Below, in pieces: positions 41,429 through 50,263 of a stretch of DNA of 64,000 bases; the first letter of the stretch is position 1, and each line of letters starts with the position of its first letter. This stretch comes from Gemmatimonadota bacterium (GTDB lineage Bacteria; Gemmatimonadota; Gemmatimonadetes; Longimicrobiales; Gaopeijiaceae). Under the pieces are notes generated by a model. That model was not told where the DNA came from, did not search any database, and was given only the letters and a program-made list of their open reading frames with translations. The position numbers and the translations under genes were made by a program. The stretch lies in NCBI GenBank assembly GCA_030827315.1, contig JAURER010000013.1, positions 1-64,000 on the forward strand, read 5' to 3'.

Positions 41429-42019
41429 ATGAAAAAGAACTGGTTGATCGGCGGACTCGCCGGCGTCTTCGCGCTGGCGGGCCTCGCGTTCGTCCAGGGT
41501 GGTGGTGCCGAAGGCGAGGCCGCTGTGGCCGCGACCATTCAGCCGATCGCCTTCCCCCACAACCAGCACGCCGGCAGCGAGCCCGGGCAGAACCGCATGG
41601 ACTGCCAGTTCTGCCACTTCTCGGCGGAGCGCTCGGTGGACGCGGGGATTCCCGCGGTCTCCAGCTGCTGGGGCTGTCACCAGGTGGTTCAGGGGACGAC
41701 GCCGCAGCAGCAGGCCGAGATCGCCAAGATCCGCGGCTACGTCGAGAGCGGCGAGCCGATCCCGTGGGTCCGGATCCACAAGATTTCCGACCACGCCCAC
41801 TTCCCCCACATGCGCCATGTCAACGCGGGCCTCCAGTGCCAGCAGTGTCATGGCGAGGTCCAGACCATGGGCACGTTCGAGGCGCCCGATCCGGTCTGGG
41901 GCGGAAGCAACATGGGCTGGTGCATCGAATGCCACCGCAATCCTCCAGAAGGCCTCCAGAAGGCTGACGGCACCCCGATCGAGGAAGCCTCGATCGACTG
42001 CGCCGTCTGTCACTACTAA
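41429..42019 (+). CDS. actA: Alternative complex III pentaheme cytochrome c subunit ActA
   Basis: A 196-residue protein with one N-terminal membrane anchor (about residues 5-24) and five CxxCH heme motifs: CQFCH, CWGCH, CQQCH, CIECH and CAVCH. In alternative complex III (menaquinol:cytochrome c/oxidase oxidoreductase) ActA forms the periplasmic heme wire that carries electrons from the iron-sulfur subunit. It starts the operon actABCDEF, and actB follows after 15 bases. Confidence 0.94.
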   Translation: MKKNWLIGGLAGVFALAGLAFVQGGGAEGEAAVAATIQPIAFPHNQHAGSEPGQNRMDCQFCHFSAERSVDAGIPAVSSCWGCHQVVQGTTPQQQAEIAKIRGYVESGEPIPWVRIHKISDHAHFPHMRHVNAGLQCQQCHGEVQTMGTFEAPDPVWGGSNMGWCIECHRNPPEGLQKADGTPIEEASIDCAVCHY

Positions 42020-42034
42020 GGGGCCATCGAATCC

Positions 42035-45000
42035 ATGACTGTGACTGACGGCATCAAGCGCCGCGACTTCCTGAAGGTCCTCGGCGTCACCGGCGCGGGT
42101 GCGACCATGACGGGGTGCGGCACCGGCGAGGTCGAGAAGCTCCTTCCCTACGTGGTCGCGCCCGAGGAGATCACCCCCGGGGTCGCGACGTGGTACGCCA
42201 CGACGTGCGGCGGCTGCTCCGCGGGATGCGGCATGTGGGTGCGCACCCGCGAGGGGCGCGCGGTGAAGGTGGAGGGCAACCCGAACCACCCCATCTCGAA
42301 GGGCGGCCTGTGCGCCAGGGGGCACGCCACCCTGCAGCACCTCTACAACCCCGATCGCTTCGCGGGCCCGATGATCCGCGAGGGCGACCGCTTCCGGCAG
42401 GGTACCTGGGACGAGGCCGAGCGGCTGCTCGCGGCTCGCATTCAGGGAGCCCGCACGGCCGGCCAGCAGGTGATGTTCGTCGGCGGGCACACGGGCCCGA
42501 CCATGAGCCGCCTCGTCGACGCCTTCCTGAGTGCCGTGGGCTCCGGGACGCGCGTCGAGTACGACGCGGTTTCCGATGCCCCGCTGCGCGAGGCGACCCG
42601 CCTCGCCTACGGCGTGGACCAGCTGCCGACGTACGACATCGCGGCTGCGCACCTGCTCCTCTCCTTCGGGAACGACTTCATCGAGGACGGCTCCTCGCCG
42701 GTGGCCCACAACAAGGGTCTCGCGCAGATGAGCTCCGTGGACGCAGCCGGGCACGAGAAGGGGACGTTCGTCTATCTCGGGCCGCGGCTCTCCACCACAG
42801 GCCTGAATGCCGACGAGTGGCTGCCGATCCGGCCGGGCTCGGAGGCGACGGTCGCGCTCGGCATGGCGTCGTACCTGGCCGGCGCCGACGCGCCGCCGGC
42901 GTACGCGAACCTGCTCCAGGGATACGACCTGGCGCGGGCCGCCGCGGCTTCCGGCATCGGAGAGGACACGCTGCGCGAGCTCGCCGAGCGTTTCCGTGAC
43001 GCCGGCCCGAGCCTCGCGATGGGGCCGGGCGCCGGTGCACACCACCGCAACGCCACGGCCGCGAACCTGGCGGTTCTGATCCTGAACGAGGTGGCAGGCA
43101 ACGTCGGCCGTACCGTCATGGTCGGTGACGGACAGAACGCCGCCTCTTCGCCGTTCTCGTCGATGGCCGACGCCATCGCCATGATGGCGGGCGGCGGCGT
43201 GGGCGTCGCGCTCGTGCACGGGACGAATCCGGCGTACTCGCTCCCGGTCGGCTCGGGCTTCGCGGCCGCCTTCGACCAGGTGCCGTTCAAGGTGTCCTTC
43301 GCTTCGGCCATGGACGAGACCGCCGCGATGGCCGACCTGATCATGCCGGACCGGCACTTCCTTGAGGCCTGGGGCGACGCGCACCCGCGTCGGGGCGTGC
43401 ACTCGGTTCAGCAGCCGGTCATGCAGGCGGTGCCGCACTTCGACTCGAAGCAGTCCGGCGACGCGCTCATCGCGGTGGCTCGTCATCTGGGCACCGACAT
43501 GGGCGCTGCGACCTTCTACGAGTACTTCCGCGCGCCGCACCAGGCGATGCACGCCGACGACCCCGCCGCCTTCGAGCGGATGTGGCACGAGCATCTCCGG
43601 ACCGGAATGTTCGGGATGGGTGGCATGGCGATGGGCGGCATGGGGATGGGGATGGCTGCCGGCGCGGGCATGGGCCCGGCGGGCGATGCGGTGCAGCTGC
43701 GAGCGCCCGACGTGGCGCTCACGTTCGACGTGCCGGCTTTCGACGGCAGCGGGGATCTCACGCTGATCGTCCACCCGTCGCCCCGCTTCGGCGGGGGCGA
43801 GTTCTCGAACAGCCCCTGGATGCAGGAGCTCCCGGATCCGGTCTCGAAGATCACCTGGCACTCGTGGCTGGAGATGAATCCGGCCACTGCGGAGGCCCGC
43901 GGCATCCGCGAGGGTGACATCGTCACCGTCACGTCGCCGCACGGCTCCGTCGAGGTGCCCGTGTGGATCTACCCCGGGATCCGTGAAGACGCGGTCGCGC
44001 TCGCCATGGGCGGCGGCCACACCGAGATGGGTCGCTGGGCCACCGGCTCCGGCGTCAACGCCATGCAGCTCCTTCCGGCGGCGGCCGAGCAGCCCTCGGG
44101 CGCCTTCGTCACGCTCGCGACGACGGTGTCGGTCGCGCCGACGGGACAGCGTCGTCGGATCGCGACGATCGAGGGTTCGAACCAGCAGTACGACCGCCCC
44201 ATCGCGCCGGCCGTCGCGCTCGCCGCGCTCGGCCACGCGGGCGAGGAGCACGAGGAGGGCGCGCACCACGAACCGCTTCAGGAGCTCCAGGGGTACGGAG
44301 GCGTCCAGCCGGTGCCGGCCGAGGAGGGCGCGCCCACCGCGTACCCGCTCGCGGGAGCGGACCACGGCCTCTATGCCGACGCACACGAGAAGCCCCGGTG
44401 GGGCATGGCGATCGACCTGGACAAGTGCACGGGGTGCAGCGCCTGCGTCACGGCGTGCCACGCCGAGAACAACGTCCCGTGGGTCGGTGAGCAGCAGGTC
44501 GTCATGGGCCGCGACATGAGCTGGGTGCGCATCGAGCGCTACTACGAGCACATCGACGCGACGCACGCCAGCCACCTCGACGTGCGCTTCCTCCCCATGA
44601 TCTGCCAGCACTGCGGCAACGCGCCGTGCGAGCCGGTCTGCCCGGTGTACGCGACGTACCACACGCCCGAGGGCGTGAACGCGCAGGTCTACAACCGCTG
44701 CGTCGGCACGCGCTACTGCGCGAACAACTGCCCTTACAAGGTCCGGGTCTACAACTGGTACCGCTACGCGGACGAGAACGTACCCGAGCCGATGACGTGG
44801 CAGTGGAACCCCGACGTGACCGTTCGGACGAACGGAATCATGGAGAAGTGCTCGTTCTGCATGCAGCGCATCCGCGACGCGGAGAACCGCGCCGCGCTCG
44901 AGGAGGGCCGCGAGGTACGCGACGGCGAGATCGTGCCGGCGTGTCAGCAGAGCTGCCCCGCCGAGGCGATCGTCTTCGGGAATCTGCGTGATCCGGAGTC

Positions 45001-45124
45001 GAGGGTGTCGCAGGTGGTTGCGAACGAGCGTACCTACCGGGTGCTCGACGAACTCATCAACACACAGCCTGCCGTGAACTACCTCAAGAAGGTCACCTTC
45101 CACGAAGTCTCGGGAGGGCACTGA
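42035..45124 (+). CDS. actB: Alternative complex III ActB (molybdopterin-oxidoreductase-like fused to ferredoxin domain)
   Basis: A 1029-residue subunit of two parts. A Tat signal (KRRDFLKVLG) leads to a molybdopterin-oxidoreductase-like domain that in this complex lacks the molybdenum cofactor; its N-terminal cluster residues are TTCGGCSAGCGMW and, further on, GLCARG. The second part (from about residue 785) has four cysteine clusters, CTGCSACVTACH, CQHCGNAPCEPVC, CVGTRYCANNC and CSFCMQRI plus CQQSC. It transfers electrons from quinol to ActA. A Met/Gly-rich stretch starts at M525 (about 25 residues). The stop is 2 bases before actC. Confidence 0.95.
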   Translation: MTVTDGIKRRDFLKVLGVTGAGATMTGCGTGEVEKLLPYVVAPEEITPGVATWYATTCGGCSAGCGMWVRTREGRAVKVEGNPNHPISKGGLCARGHATLQHLYNPDRFAGPMIREGDRFRQGTWDEAERLLAARIQGARTAGQQVMFVGGHTGPTMSRLVDAFLSAVGSGTRVEYDAVSDAPLREATRLAYGVDQLPTYDIAAAHLLLSFGNDFIEDGSSPVAHNKGLAQMSSVDAAGHEKGTFVYLGPRLSTTGLNADEWLPIRPGSEATVALGMASYLAGADAPPAYANLLQGYDLARAAAASGIGEDTLRELAERFRDAGPSLAMGPGAGAHHRNATAANLAVLILNEVAGNVGRTVMVGDGQNAASSPFSSMADAIAMMAGGGVGVALVHGTNPAYSLPVGSGFAAAFDQVPFKVSFASAMDETAAMADLIMPDRHFLEAWGDAHPRRGVHSVQQPVMQAVPHFDSKQSGDALIAVARHLGTDMGAATFYEYFRAPHQAMHADDPAAFERMWHEHLRTGMFGMGGMAMGGMGMGMAAGAGMGPAGDAVQLRAPDVALTFDVPAFDGSGDLTLIVHPSPRFGGGEFSNSPWMQELPDPVSKITWHSWLEMNPATAEARGIREGDIVTVTSPHGSVEVPVWIYPGIREDAVALAMGGGHTEMGRWATGSGVNAMQLLPAAAEQPSGAFVTLATTVSVAPTGQRRRIATIEGSNQQYDRPIAPAVALAALGHAGEEHEEGAHHEPLQELQGYGGVQPVPAEEGAPTAYPLAGADHGLYADAHEKPRWGMAIDLDKCTGCSACVTACHAENNVPWVGEQQVVMGRDMSWVRIERYYEHIDATHASHLDVRFLPMICQHCGNAPCEPVCPVYATYHTPEGVNAQVYNRCVGTRYCANNCPYKVRVYNWYRYADENVPEPMTWQWNPDVTVRTNGIMEKCSFCMQRIRDAENRAALEEGREVRDGEIVPACQQSCPAEAIVFGNLRDPESRVSQVVANERTYRVLDELINTQPAVNYLKKVTFHEVSGGH

Positions 45125-45126
45125 GC

Positions 45127-46503
45127 ATGGCCGTCGGAACGACAGAACGCGGCGCCCTGACCCATCCCGACGTCCACCGTCTGGACGACGTCAACCGCGA
45201 CGTCCTCAAGATGCTGTCCACTCCCGGCAAGGGGTGGTGGGCGCTCTTCGGCATGTGCCTGGCGGGTGTCGGGCTCTTCCTCGGGGCCTGGTTCTACCAG
45301 ATCTACCGGGGAATCGGCGTCTCGGGGCTCATGTCGCCGGTCGGGTGGGGCGTGTACATCACGACCTTCGTCTTCTGGGTCGGTATCGCCCACTCCGGAA
45401 CGCTCATCTCGGCGATCCTCTTCCTTTTCCGGGCGCCGTGGCGTCAGTCGATCTACCGCGCCGCGGAGGCGATGACGGTCTTCGCGGTCATGACCGCGGG
45501 CCTCTTCCCGCTCATCCACGTCGGTCGCGTCTGGCACGCGTACTGGCTGATTCCGTATCCGAATTCCCGCTTCCTCTGGCCGAACTTCAAGTCGCCGCTG
45601 GTCTGGGACGTCTTCGCGGTCACGACCTACTTCACCGTGTCCGCGGTCTTTTTCTACCTCGGCACCATCCCTGACGTCGCCGCCGCCCGTGACCGGGCGA
45701 CGGGGCTCCGTCGGAAGCTCTACAGCATCATCTCGCTGGGGTGGCAGGGCACGGACCAACAGTGGCACCACTTCGGCAAGGCGTACATCTTCCTCGCCGC
45801 GCTGGCGACGCCGCTGGTTCTCTCGGTGCACTCCGTCGTTTCGTGGGACTTCGCGATGTCGATCGTGCCCGGCTGGCACGCGACGATCTTCGCACCGTAC
45901 TTCGTGGCCGGCGCCATCTTCTCGGGCGTCGCGATGGTCATCACGCTGACCGTCCCGCTCCGGAAGGTGTTCGGCCTCGAGGCCTACCTGACGATCAAGC
46001 ACTTCGACGCGATGGCGAAGCTCTGTCTCTTCACCTCGCTGATCGTCTTCTACGCCTACCTCTCCGAGTTCTTCCTCGCCTGGTACAGCGGCGAGGAGAT
46101 CGAGCGCAGCGCCTTCTGGAACCGCCTGTTCGGTACCTACTGGTGGGCGACCTGGACCATGCTCGTGTGTAACGGCTTCGTGCCGGTCATGCTCTGGTTC
46201 AAGCGGGTGCGGCACTCGATTCCGGCGCTCTTCGTCATCTCGATCTTCGTCAACATCGGAATGTGGTTCGAGCGGTACGTCATCGTCGTCACCTCGCTGC
46301 ACCACGAGTACGAGCCGTTCGCCTGGGGCATCTACCGCCCGTCGATCGTAGAGATGTCGATCATGGTCGGCAGCTTCTTCTGGTTCGGCTTCTGGTTCCT
46401 GCTCTTCACGCGCCTCCTGCCGCCCATCGCGATCCAGGAGCTCAAGGAGGTCCTGCCGCCGCCGATGCGGAAGAAGAAGTCCGACGCGGAGGCGCACGCA
46501 TGA
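45127..46503 (+). CDS. actC: Alternative complex III ActC (NrfD-like membrane subunit)
   Basis: A 458-residue polytopic membrane protein of the NrfD/PsrC family. It has about ten hydrophobic segments, with the motif WGVYITTFVFWVGIAHSGTLISAI near residue 75 and FAMSIVPGWHATIFAPYFVAGAIFSG near residue 240 typical of ActC. It houses the quinol-oxidation site and probably a proton path. Its stop overlaps actD by ATGA. Confidence 0.95.
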   Translation: MAVGTTERGALTHPDVHRLDDVNRDVLKMLSTPGKGWWALFGMCLAGVGLFLGAWFYQIYRGIGVSGLMSPVGWGVYITTFVFWVGIAHSGTLISAILFLFRAPWRQSIYRAAEAMTVFAVMTAGLFPLIHVGRVWHAYWLIPYPNSRFLWPNFKSPLVWDVFAVTTYFTVSAVFFYLGTIPDVAAARDRATGLRRKLYSIISLGWQGTDQQWHHFGKAYIFLAALATPLVLSVHSVVSWDFAMSIVPGWHATIFAPYFVAGAIFSGVAMVITLTVPLRKVFGLEAYLTIKHFDAMAKLCLFTSLIVFYAYLSEFFLAWYSGEEIERSAFWNRLFGTYWWATWTMLVCNGFVPVMLWFKRVRHSIPALFVISIFVNIGMWFERYVIVVTSLHHEYEPFAWGIYRPSIVEMSIMVGSFFWFGFWFLLFTRLLPPIAIQELKEVLPPPMRKKKSDAEAHA

Positions 46504-47018
46504 GCACCATGACCGGCATACTCGCCTCGTACGAGTACCTCGATTCCACGGTCGACGCGATCGAGAATCTGAGGAAGGCGGGGTTCAAGAACGTGAAGGC
46601 GTACGCTCCGTACCCGGAGCACCACATCGAGCACGCGCTCGGCTACGACCAGAGCCCGGTCCGGGTCTTCACCCTGGTCGGCGCACTCACGGGTACGGCG
46701 GCCGGTTTCGGCTTCACCAGCTGGACTTCGGTCGACTGGCCGCTGGTCGTCGGGGGCAAGCCGATCATCTCGATTCCGGCTTTCGTACCGATCGCGTTCG
46801 AGATGACCGTCCTGTTCGGGGCGCTCGCGACCGTGATTGGTCTCTTCATTCTGAGCAAGATCCCGAACGTGAAGCCCGCGGTCGTCTACGACCCGGAGTT
46901 CACGGCGGGACGCTACGGCGTCTACGTGGAAGCGGAAGGCGCCCGTCTCGAGGAAGCACGCAAGATCATGAATGCCGAAGAGCCCGTGGAGATGCGGGAG
47001 GGGGCCGTCGATGCGTAA
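46500..47018 (+). CDS. actD: Alternative complex III ActD (DUF3341)
   Basis: A 172-residue DUF3341 protein. A cytoplasmic ferredoxin-like N-terminal part (VDAIENLRKAGFKNVKAYAPYPE) is followed by two membrane helices (about residues 60-85 and 95-120). It contacts ActC in the complex and has no cofactor. It overlaps actC by ATGA and actE by 8 bases. Confidence 0.93.
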   Translation: MSTMTGILASYEYLDSTVDAIENLRKAGFKNVKAYAPYPEHHIEHALGYDQSPVRVFTLVGALTGTAAGFGFTSWTSVDWPLVVGGKPIISIPAFVPIAFEMTVLFGALATVIGLFILSKIPNVKPAVVYDPEFTAGRYGVYVEAEGARLEEARKIMNAEEPVEMREGAVDA

Positions 47019-47709
47019 CACCCCCACGAACCCCGTGACGAGCCGAGGACGATGGATGCGTCCGCTGGTGGCCGCGCTCGCCCTCACCACGCTCGCCGGG
47101 TGCAAGCCACTCGACGACGGCATGGTGGCGATCTTCGGGCGTTCGATGCGCGACCAGCGCTCGTTCGATCCGTACGAGAACACGAGGCCTGCACCGGAGC
47201 ACTCGGTCGCCTTTGCGGCCGGCAACTTCCCGACGGCCGACGGGGTGGTGAACCTCGGACAGCCCGAGGGCGTCGCCATCCCGCCGTTCACGCAGTTCGA
47301 CCTCGGCGTGCCCGGGGTCGGCGGGCCGACCATTCAGGGACTCGTGAACCCCACGGACCCGACCTCCGCCCAGTCTCTGGCCCGCGGCGAGGAGCTGTAC
47401 CTGCGCTTCTGCGTCGTCTGTCACGGACCCGACGGCGTGGGCGCCAACGCCTACGTCGCCGCCAAGCACCCGCTGCTCCCGGCATACAACGTCTCCGGCG
47501 CCAACGTGGCCGCCTACTCGGACGCGTACATCTACGCGATGATCCGAGTCGGCCGCGGCCTCATGCCGGAGTACGGAAGCCGCATCACCCACTACGACCG
47601 CTGGCACGTCGTGAACTACGTCCGACAGCTCCAGCGTCAGGCGGGCACGCTGCAGGCGCAGGCCGACGCGCCGGCGCCAGCCCCCGACGCCGACGGAGGT
47701 GACGAGTAA
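47011..47709 (+). CDS. actE: Alternative complex III ActE (monoheme cytochrome c lipoprotein)
   Basis: A protein of up to 232 residues with a lipobox LTTLAGC (near residue 28) and a single heme motif CVVCHGPDG, with the axial Met probably in RGLMPEYGSR. In the complex ActE is a periplasmic c-type cytochrome anchored by lipid. ATG 47011 overlaps actD, while ATG 47056 would start directly at the lipoprotein signal, so the first 15 residues may not be translated. The stop overlaps actF (TAATG). Confidence 0.93.
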   Translation: MRNTPTNPVTSRGRWMRPLVAALALTTLAGCKPLDDGMVAIFGRSMRDQRSFDPYENTRPAPEHSVAFAAGNFPTADGVVNLGQPEGVAIPPFTQFDLGVPGVGGPTIQGLVNPTDPTSAQSLARGEELYLRFCVVCHGPDGVGANAYVAAKHPLLPAYNVSGANVAAYSDAYIYAMIRVGRGLMPEYGSRITHYDRWHVVNYVRQLQRQAGTLQAQADAPAPAPDADGGDE

Positions 47710-49013
47710 TGCATCACCACATCCCCTCCGAGGTGCCGGTCCGGTACCTGCCACGCGACCGGAACATGAACATGGTCGCCGGGGCCTTCTTCGTGATCGG
47801 CCTCCTGTCGTTCGTGCTGCGCCTGACGCAGGACAGCCAATCCGCGTGGATCAGCTACATCACGAACTGGATGTTCTTCTCCAGCATCGCCATGGGCAGC
47901 GTCATGTTCGCCGTGGCGACGTGGATCGTGAAGGCGAAGTGGAACTGGTCGGTCCGCCGCGTCAGTCAGGCGGCGGCGGCGTACCTGCCCGTCGCCTTCG
48001 TGCTGATGCTGCCGATGCTCTTCCTCGGCGAGAGCTACTTCCCGTGGATCGAGATGATGGCGACCGACGCCATCGTCCAGAAGAAGCAGGCCTACCTGAA
48101 CATGCCCTTCCTGATCACGCGCAACGTGGTCGGGCTCGCGGTGCTGTTCGGGCTCGGATGCTACTTCGTCTACCTCGCCGTGCGGCCCGACATGGGACTC
48201 ACCGCGGGCGCCGCCGACGACGAGGGCCGCCGCTCCTGGCGTGAGAAGCTCACGCAGGGGTGGATGGGGCAGGAGGCCGAGGAGGTCGCGAGCTACCGGC
48301 GCATGACGACGATGGGCCCGGGCATGGTGCTCGTGTATGCCTTCGTCATGACCATCGTCGCCTACGACTGGGCGATGTCGCTCGAGCCGCACTGGTTCAG
48401 CACCATGTTCGGCCCCTGGTACTTCATGGGCGCCTTCTGGGGCGGTGTGACCGCCACGGGACTCTGGAGCATCTACCTGCGTCGCAAGGACAAGGACGTG
48501 GCCAACATGATCGGGCTGCAGCAGCGCCACGATCTGGGCAAGCTCACCTTCGCCTTCACCGTGTTCTGGGGCTACCTCTTCTTCTCCCAGTACATCGTCA
48601 TCTGGTACGGCAAGCTGCCCTGGGAGCAGGCGTGGATCATCCGCCGCTCCGGCGAGACGTGGGGCGGGTACTCGACGCTCACGATCGTTCTCTGCTTCCT
48701 GGCGCCCTTCATCGGACTCATCGGGCGCAAGCCGAAGATGCGGCCGCAGATCTACGGCATCTTCGCTTCGATCATCCTGCTCGGCCTCTGGCTCGAGCGC
48801 TACGGGATGGTCGCGCCTTCGCTGCACCACGAGGGTGATCCGATCTTCACGATCTGGCAGCCGCTCATCGGCCTCATGTTCCTCGGCCTTTATCTGGGCG
48901 CCGTACGCTGGTTCCTGTCGACCTTCCCGGTGGTCCAGGTCTGGCAGCCGATGGTGGATCCCGAATCGTTCGAGGCGGAGCTTCCGGTATCGATTGGGGC
49001 CGCCGGAGACTGA
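47709..49013 (+). CDS. actF: Alternative complex III ActF (NrfD-like membrane subunit)
   Basis: A 434-residue polytopic membrane protein with about ten hydrophobic segments, homologous to ActC. Motifs include TIVAYDWAMSLEPHWFSTMFGPWYFMG and LEQAWIIRRSGETW-type region, matching ActF. It is the last gene of the operon, and a terminator-like hairpin follows 86 bases later. Genes for a cytochrome oxidase, which often follow act genes, are absent here. Confidence 0.94.
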   Translation: MHHHIPSEVPVRYLPRDRNMNMVAGAFFVIGLLSFVLRLTQDSQSAWISYITNWMFFSSIAMGSVMFAVATWIVKAKWNWSVRRVSQAAAAYLPVAFVLMLPMLFLGESYFPWIEMMATDAIVQKKQAYLNMPFLITRNVVGLAVLFGLGCYFVYLAVRPDMGLTAGAADDEGRRSWREKLTQGWMGQEAEEVASYRRMTTMGPGMVLVYAFVMTIVAYDWAMSLEPHWFSTMFGPWYFMGAFWGGVTATGLWSIYLRRKDKDVANMIGLQQRHDLGKLTFAFTVFWGYLFFSQYIVIWYGKLPWEQAWIIRRSGETWGGYSTLTIVLCFLAPFIGLIGRKPKMRPQIYGIFASIILLGLWLERYGMVAPSLHHEGDPIFTIWQPLIGLMFLGLYLGAVRWFLSTFPVVQVWQPMVDPESFEAELPVSIGAAGD

Positions 49014-49099
49014 GTCGGGCCGAAGCGCGAGCGTCGTCGTGGGCCGGCCGAGGGGGTCGGAGGCGGAAACCCGAGGCGGCCTCGAGCGTACCATTACAC

Positions 49100-49132
49100 G
49101 AGGCCCTTCCGCTGAGAAGGCGGAGGGGCCTC
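49100..49132 (+). terminator. Intrinsic terminator after the act operon
   Basis: GAGGCCCTTCCGC (49100-49112) and GCGGAGGGGCCTC (49120-49132) form a 13-position stem with one G:T pair and a 7-base loop, followed by GGCGTTTGTC, a weak T-rich end. It lies 86 bases after actF and 26 bases before the next gene, so it can separate the respiratory operon from the FKBP genes. Confidence 0.7.
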
Positions 49133-49158
49133 GGCGTTTGTCATACATCGGGGGAGCC

Positions 49159-49674
49159 ATGAAGCAGCGCCTGAACCCGGCGGACCCGTCGCGGGCCGCT
49201 CGAGCCGATCGGCCGCGCAGGATCGCGGCCGGCCTGACCCTGGCCGTGTCGCTCGGCCTCGCGGCGTGCAACGGCACGCCCTTCCAGGTCATCGAGGACG
49301 TTGAGTTCGCGTCGAGCCTCGAGATCGACCTGGCTCAGATGGAGCGCCTGCCCAGCGGCGTGTACATCGAGGACGAGGTCGTCGGCGCCGGCGCGCCGGT
49401 GACCTCCGTTTCCGACGTGCGCGTCACGTACGAGGGCTTCCTCGTGAACGGCACCAAGTTCGGGGAGGGGCCGCTCCGCTTCGTGCTCGGAACCCGGTCC
49501 GTCATTGCCGGCTTCGAGCTCGGGCTCATCGGTGCACTCGAGTTGGGGACGCGGAAGATGGTGGTCCCGCCGGCCCTCGCGTACGGCGATGCGCAGCAGA
49601 AGACGATCCCCGCTGGCTCGGTGCTCGTGTTCCGGGTCACGGTGGACGAGGTCTACGACGACAGCACCGAGTGA
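49159..49674 (+). CDS. FKBP-type peptidyl-prolyl isomerase lipoprotein 1
   Basis: A 171-residue lipoprotein. The signal peptide ends LGLAAC (lipobox), then a spacer FQVIEDVEFASSLEIDLAQM, and an FKBP fold (about residues 70-165) with VRVTYEGFLVNGTKFGEG, FVLGTRSVIAGFELGLIGA, and PPALAYGD. It should accelerate proline isomerisation of envelope proteins. It is the first of two tandem related genes 10 bases apart. Confidence 0.87.
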   Translation: MKQRLNPADPSRAARADRPRRIAAGLTLAVSLGLAACNGTPFQVIEDVEFASSLEIDLAQMERLPSGVYIEDEVVGAGAPVTSVSDVRVTYEGFLVNGTKFGEGPLRFVLGTRSVIAGFELGLIGALELGTRKMVVPPALAYGDAQQKTIPAGSVLVFRVTVDEVYDDSTE

Positions 49675-49684
49675 TCAACCACCC

Positions 49685-50224
49685 ATGAGAACCGACATGG
49701 ATCAGTCCGTGACGCGGCGGCCGGCGCGCCGCAACGCCCTCGGGGCGACGCTCGCCATGGTGACGCTGGTTGCGGCGGCAGCGTGCGGAGAGGACGGCCC
49801 CACCGAGGTCCAGTTCCAGGTCATCGAGGAGACCGACTTCGCACCCAGCCTCGGCATCGACCTCGCGTCGATGACGCTCACCAGCACGGGCGTGTACTGG
49901 AAGGACATCACGGTCGGAACCGGAGACGCCGCGACCTTCGGCACGAGACCCTTCGTGAGCTACACCGGCTGGCTCGCGGACGGCTCGCGGTTCGACACCG
50001 GGTCCTTCAATTTCCTCATGGGAAACAACCAGGTCGTCGGCGGCTTCGAGGATGGCCTCCTCAACGCCAGGGTCGGAGGGACGCGCTTCATGATCGTGCC
50101 CCCGAACCGCGGATACGGCGGCCGGGAGATCCGGGACGGCTTCGGCAACGTCGTGATCCCCGCCGGGTCGATTCTGGTGTTCGAGGTGACGGTGGACTCG
50201 GTGGGGCCGGCGGTGGGCGGGTAG
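49685..50224 (+). CDS. FKBP-type peptidyl-prolyl isomerase lipoprotein 2
   Basis: A 179-residue lipoprotein with signal ending LVAAAAC and the same spacer theme (FQVIEETDFAPSLGIDLASM) as its upstream neighbour, then an FKBP fold (PFVSYTGWLADGSRFDTG, VVGGFEDGLLNARVGG, VPPNRGYGG). The shared spacer shows the two arose by tandem duplication, but the FKBP cores have diverged. A shorter start at ATG 49697 is possible. It is convergent with the OmpA lipoprotein gene. Confidence 0.86.
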   Translation: MRTDMDQSVTRRPARRNALGATLAMVTLVAAAACGEDGPTEVQFQVIEETDFAPSLGIDLASMTLTSTGVYWKDITVGTGDAATFGTRPFVSYTGWLADGSRFDTGSFNFLMGNNQVVGGFEDGLLNARVGGTRFMIVPPNRGYGGREIRDGFGNVVIPAGSILVFEVTVDSVGPAVGG

Positions 50225-50263
50225 GCTCGCGGAGGCTCACCGCCCCGCCCGGACTGCCGCCGC

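Noticed and set aside
41201-45121. A 1306-residue open frame on the minus strand opposite actA and actB
   Set aside because: It is antisense to well-supported act genes, with Arg/His/Val-rich content typical of GC-rich shadow frames and no recognisable domain.
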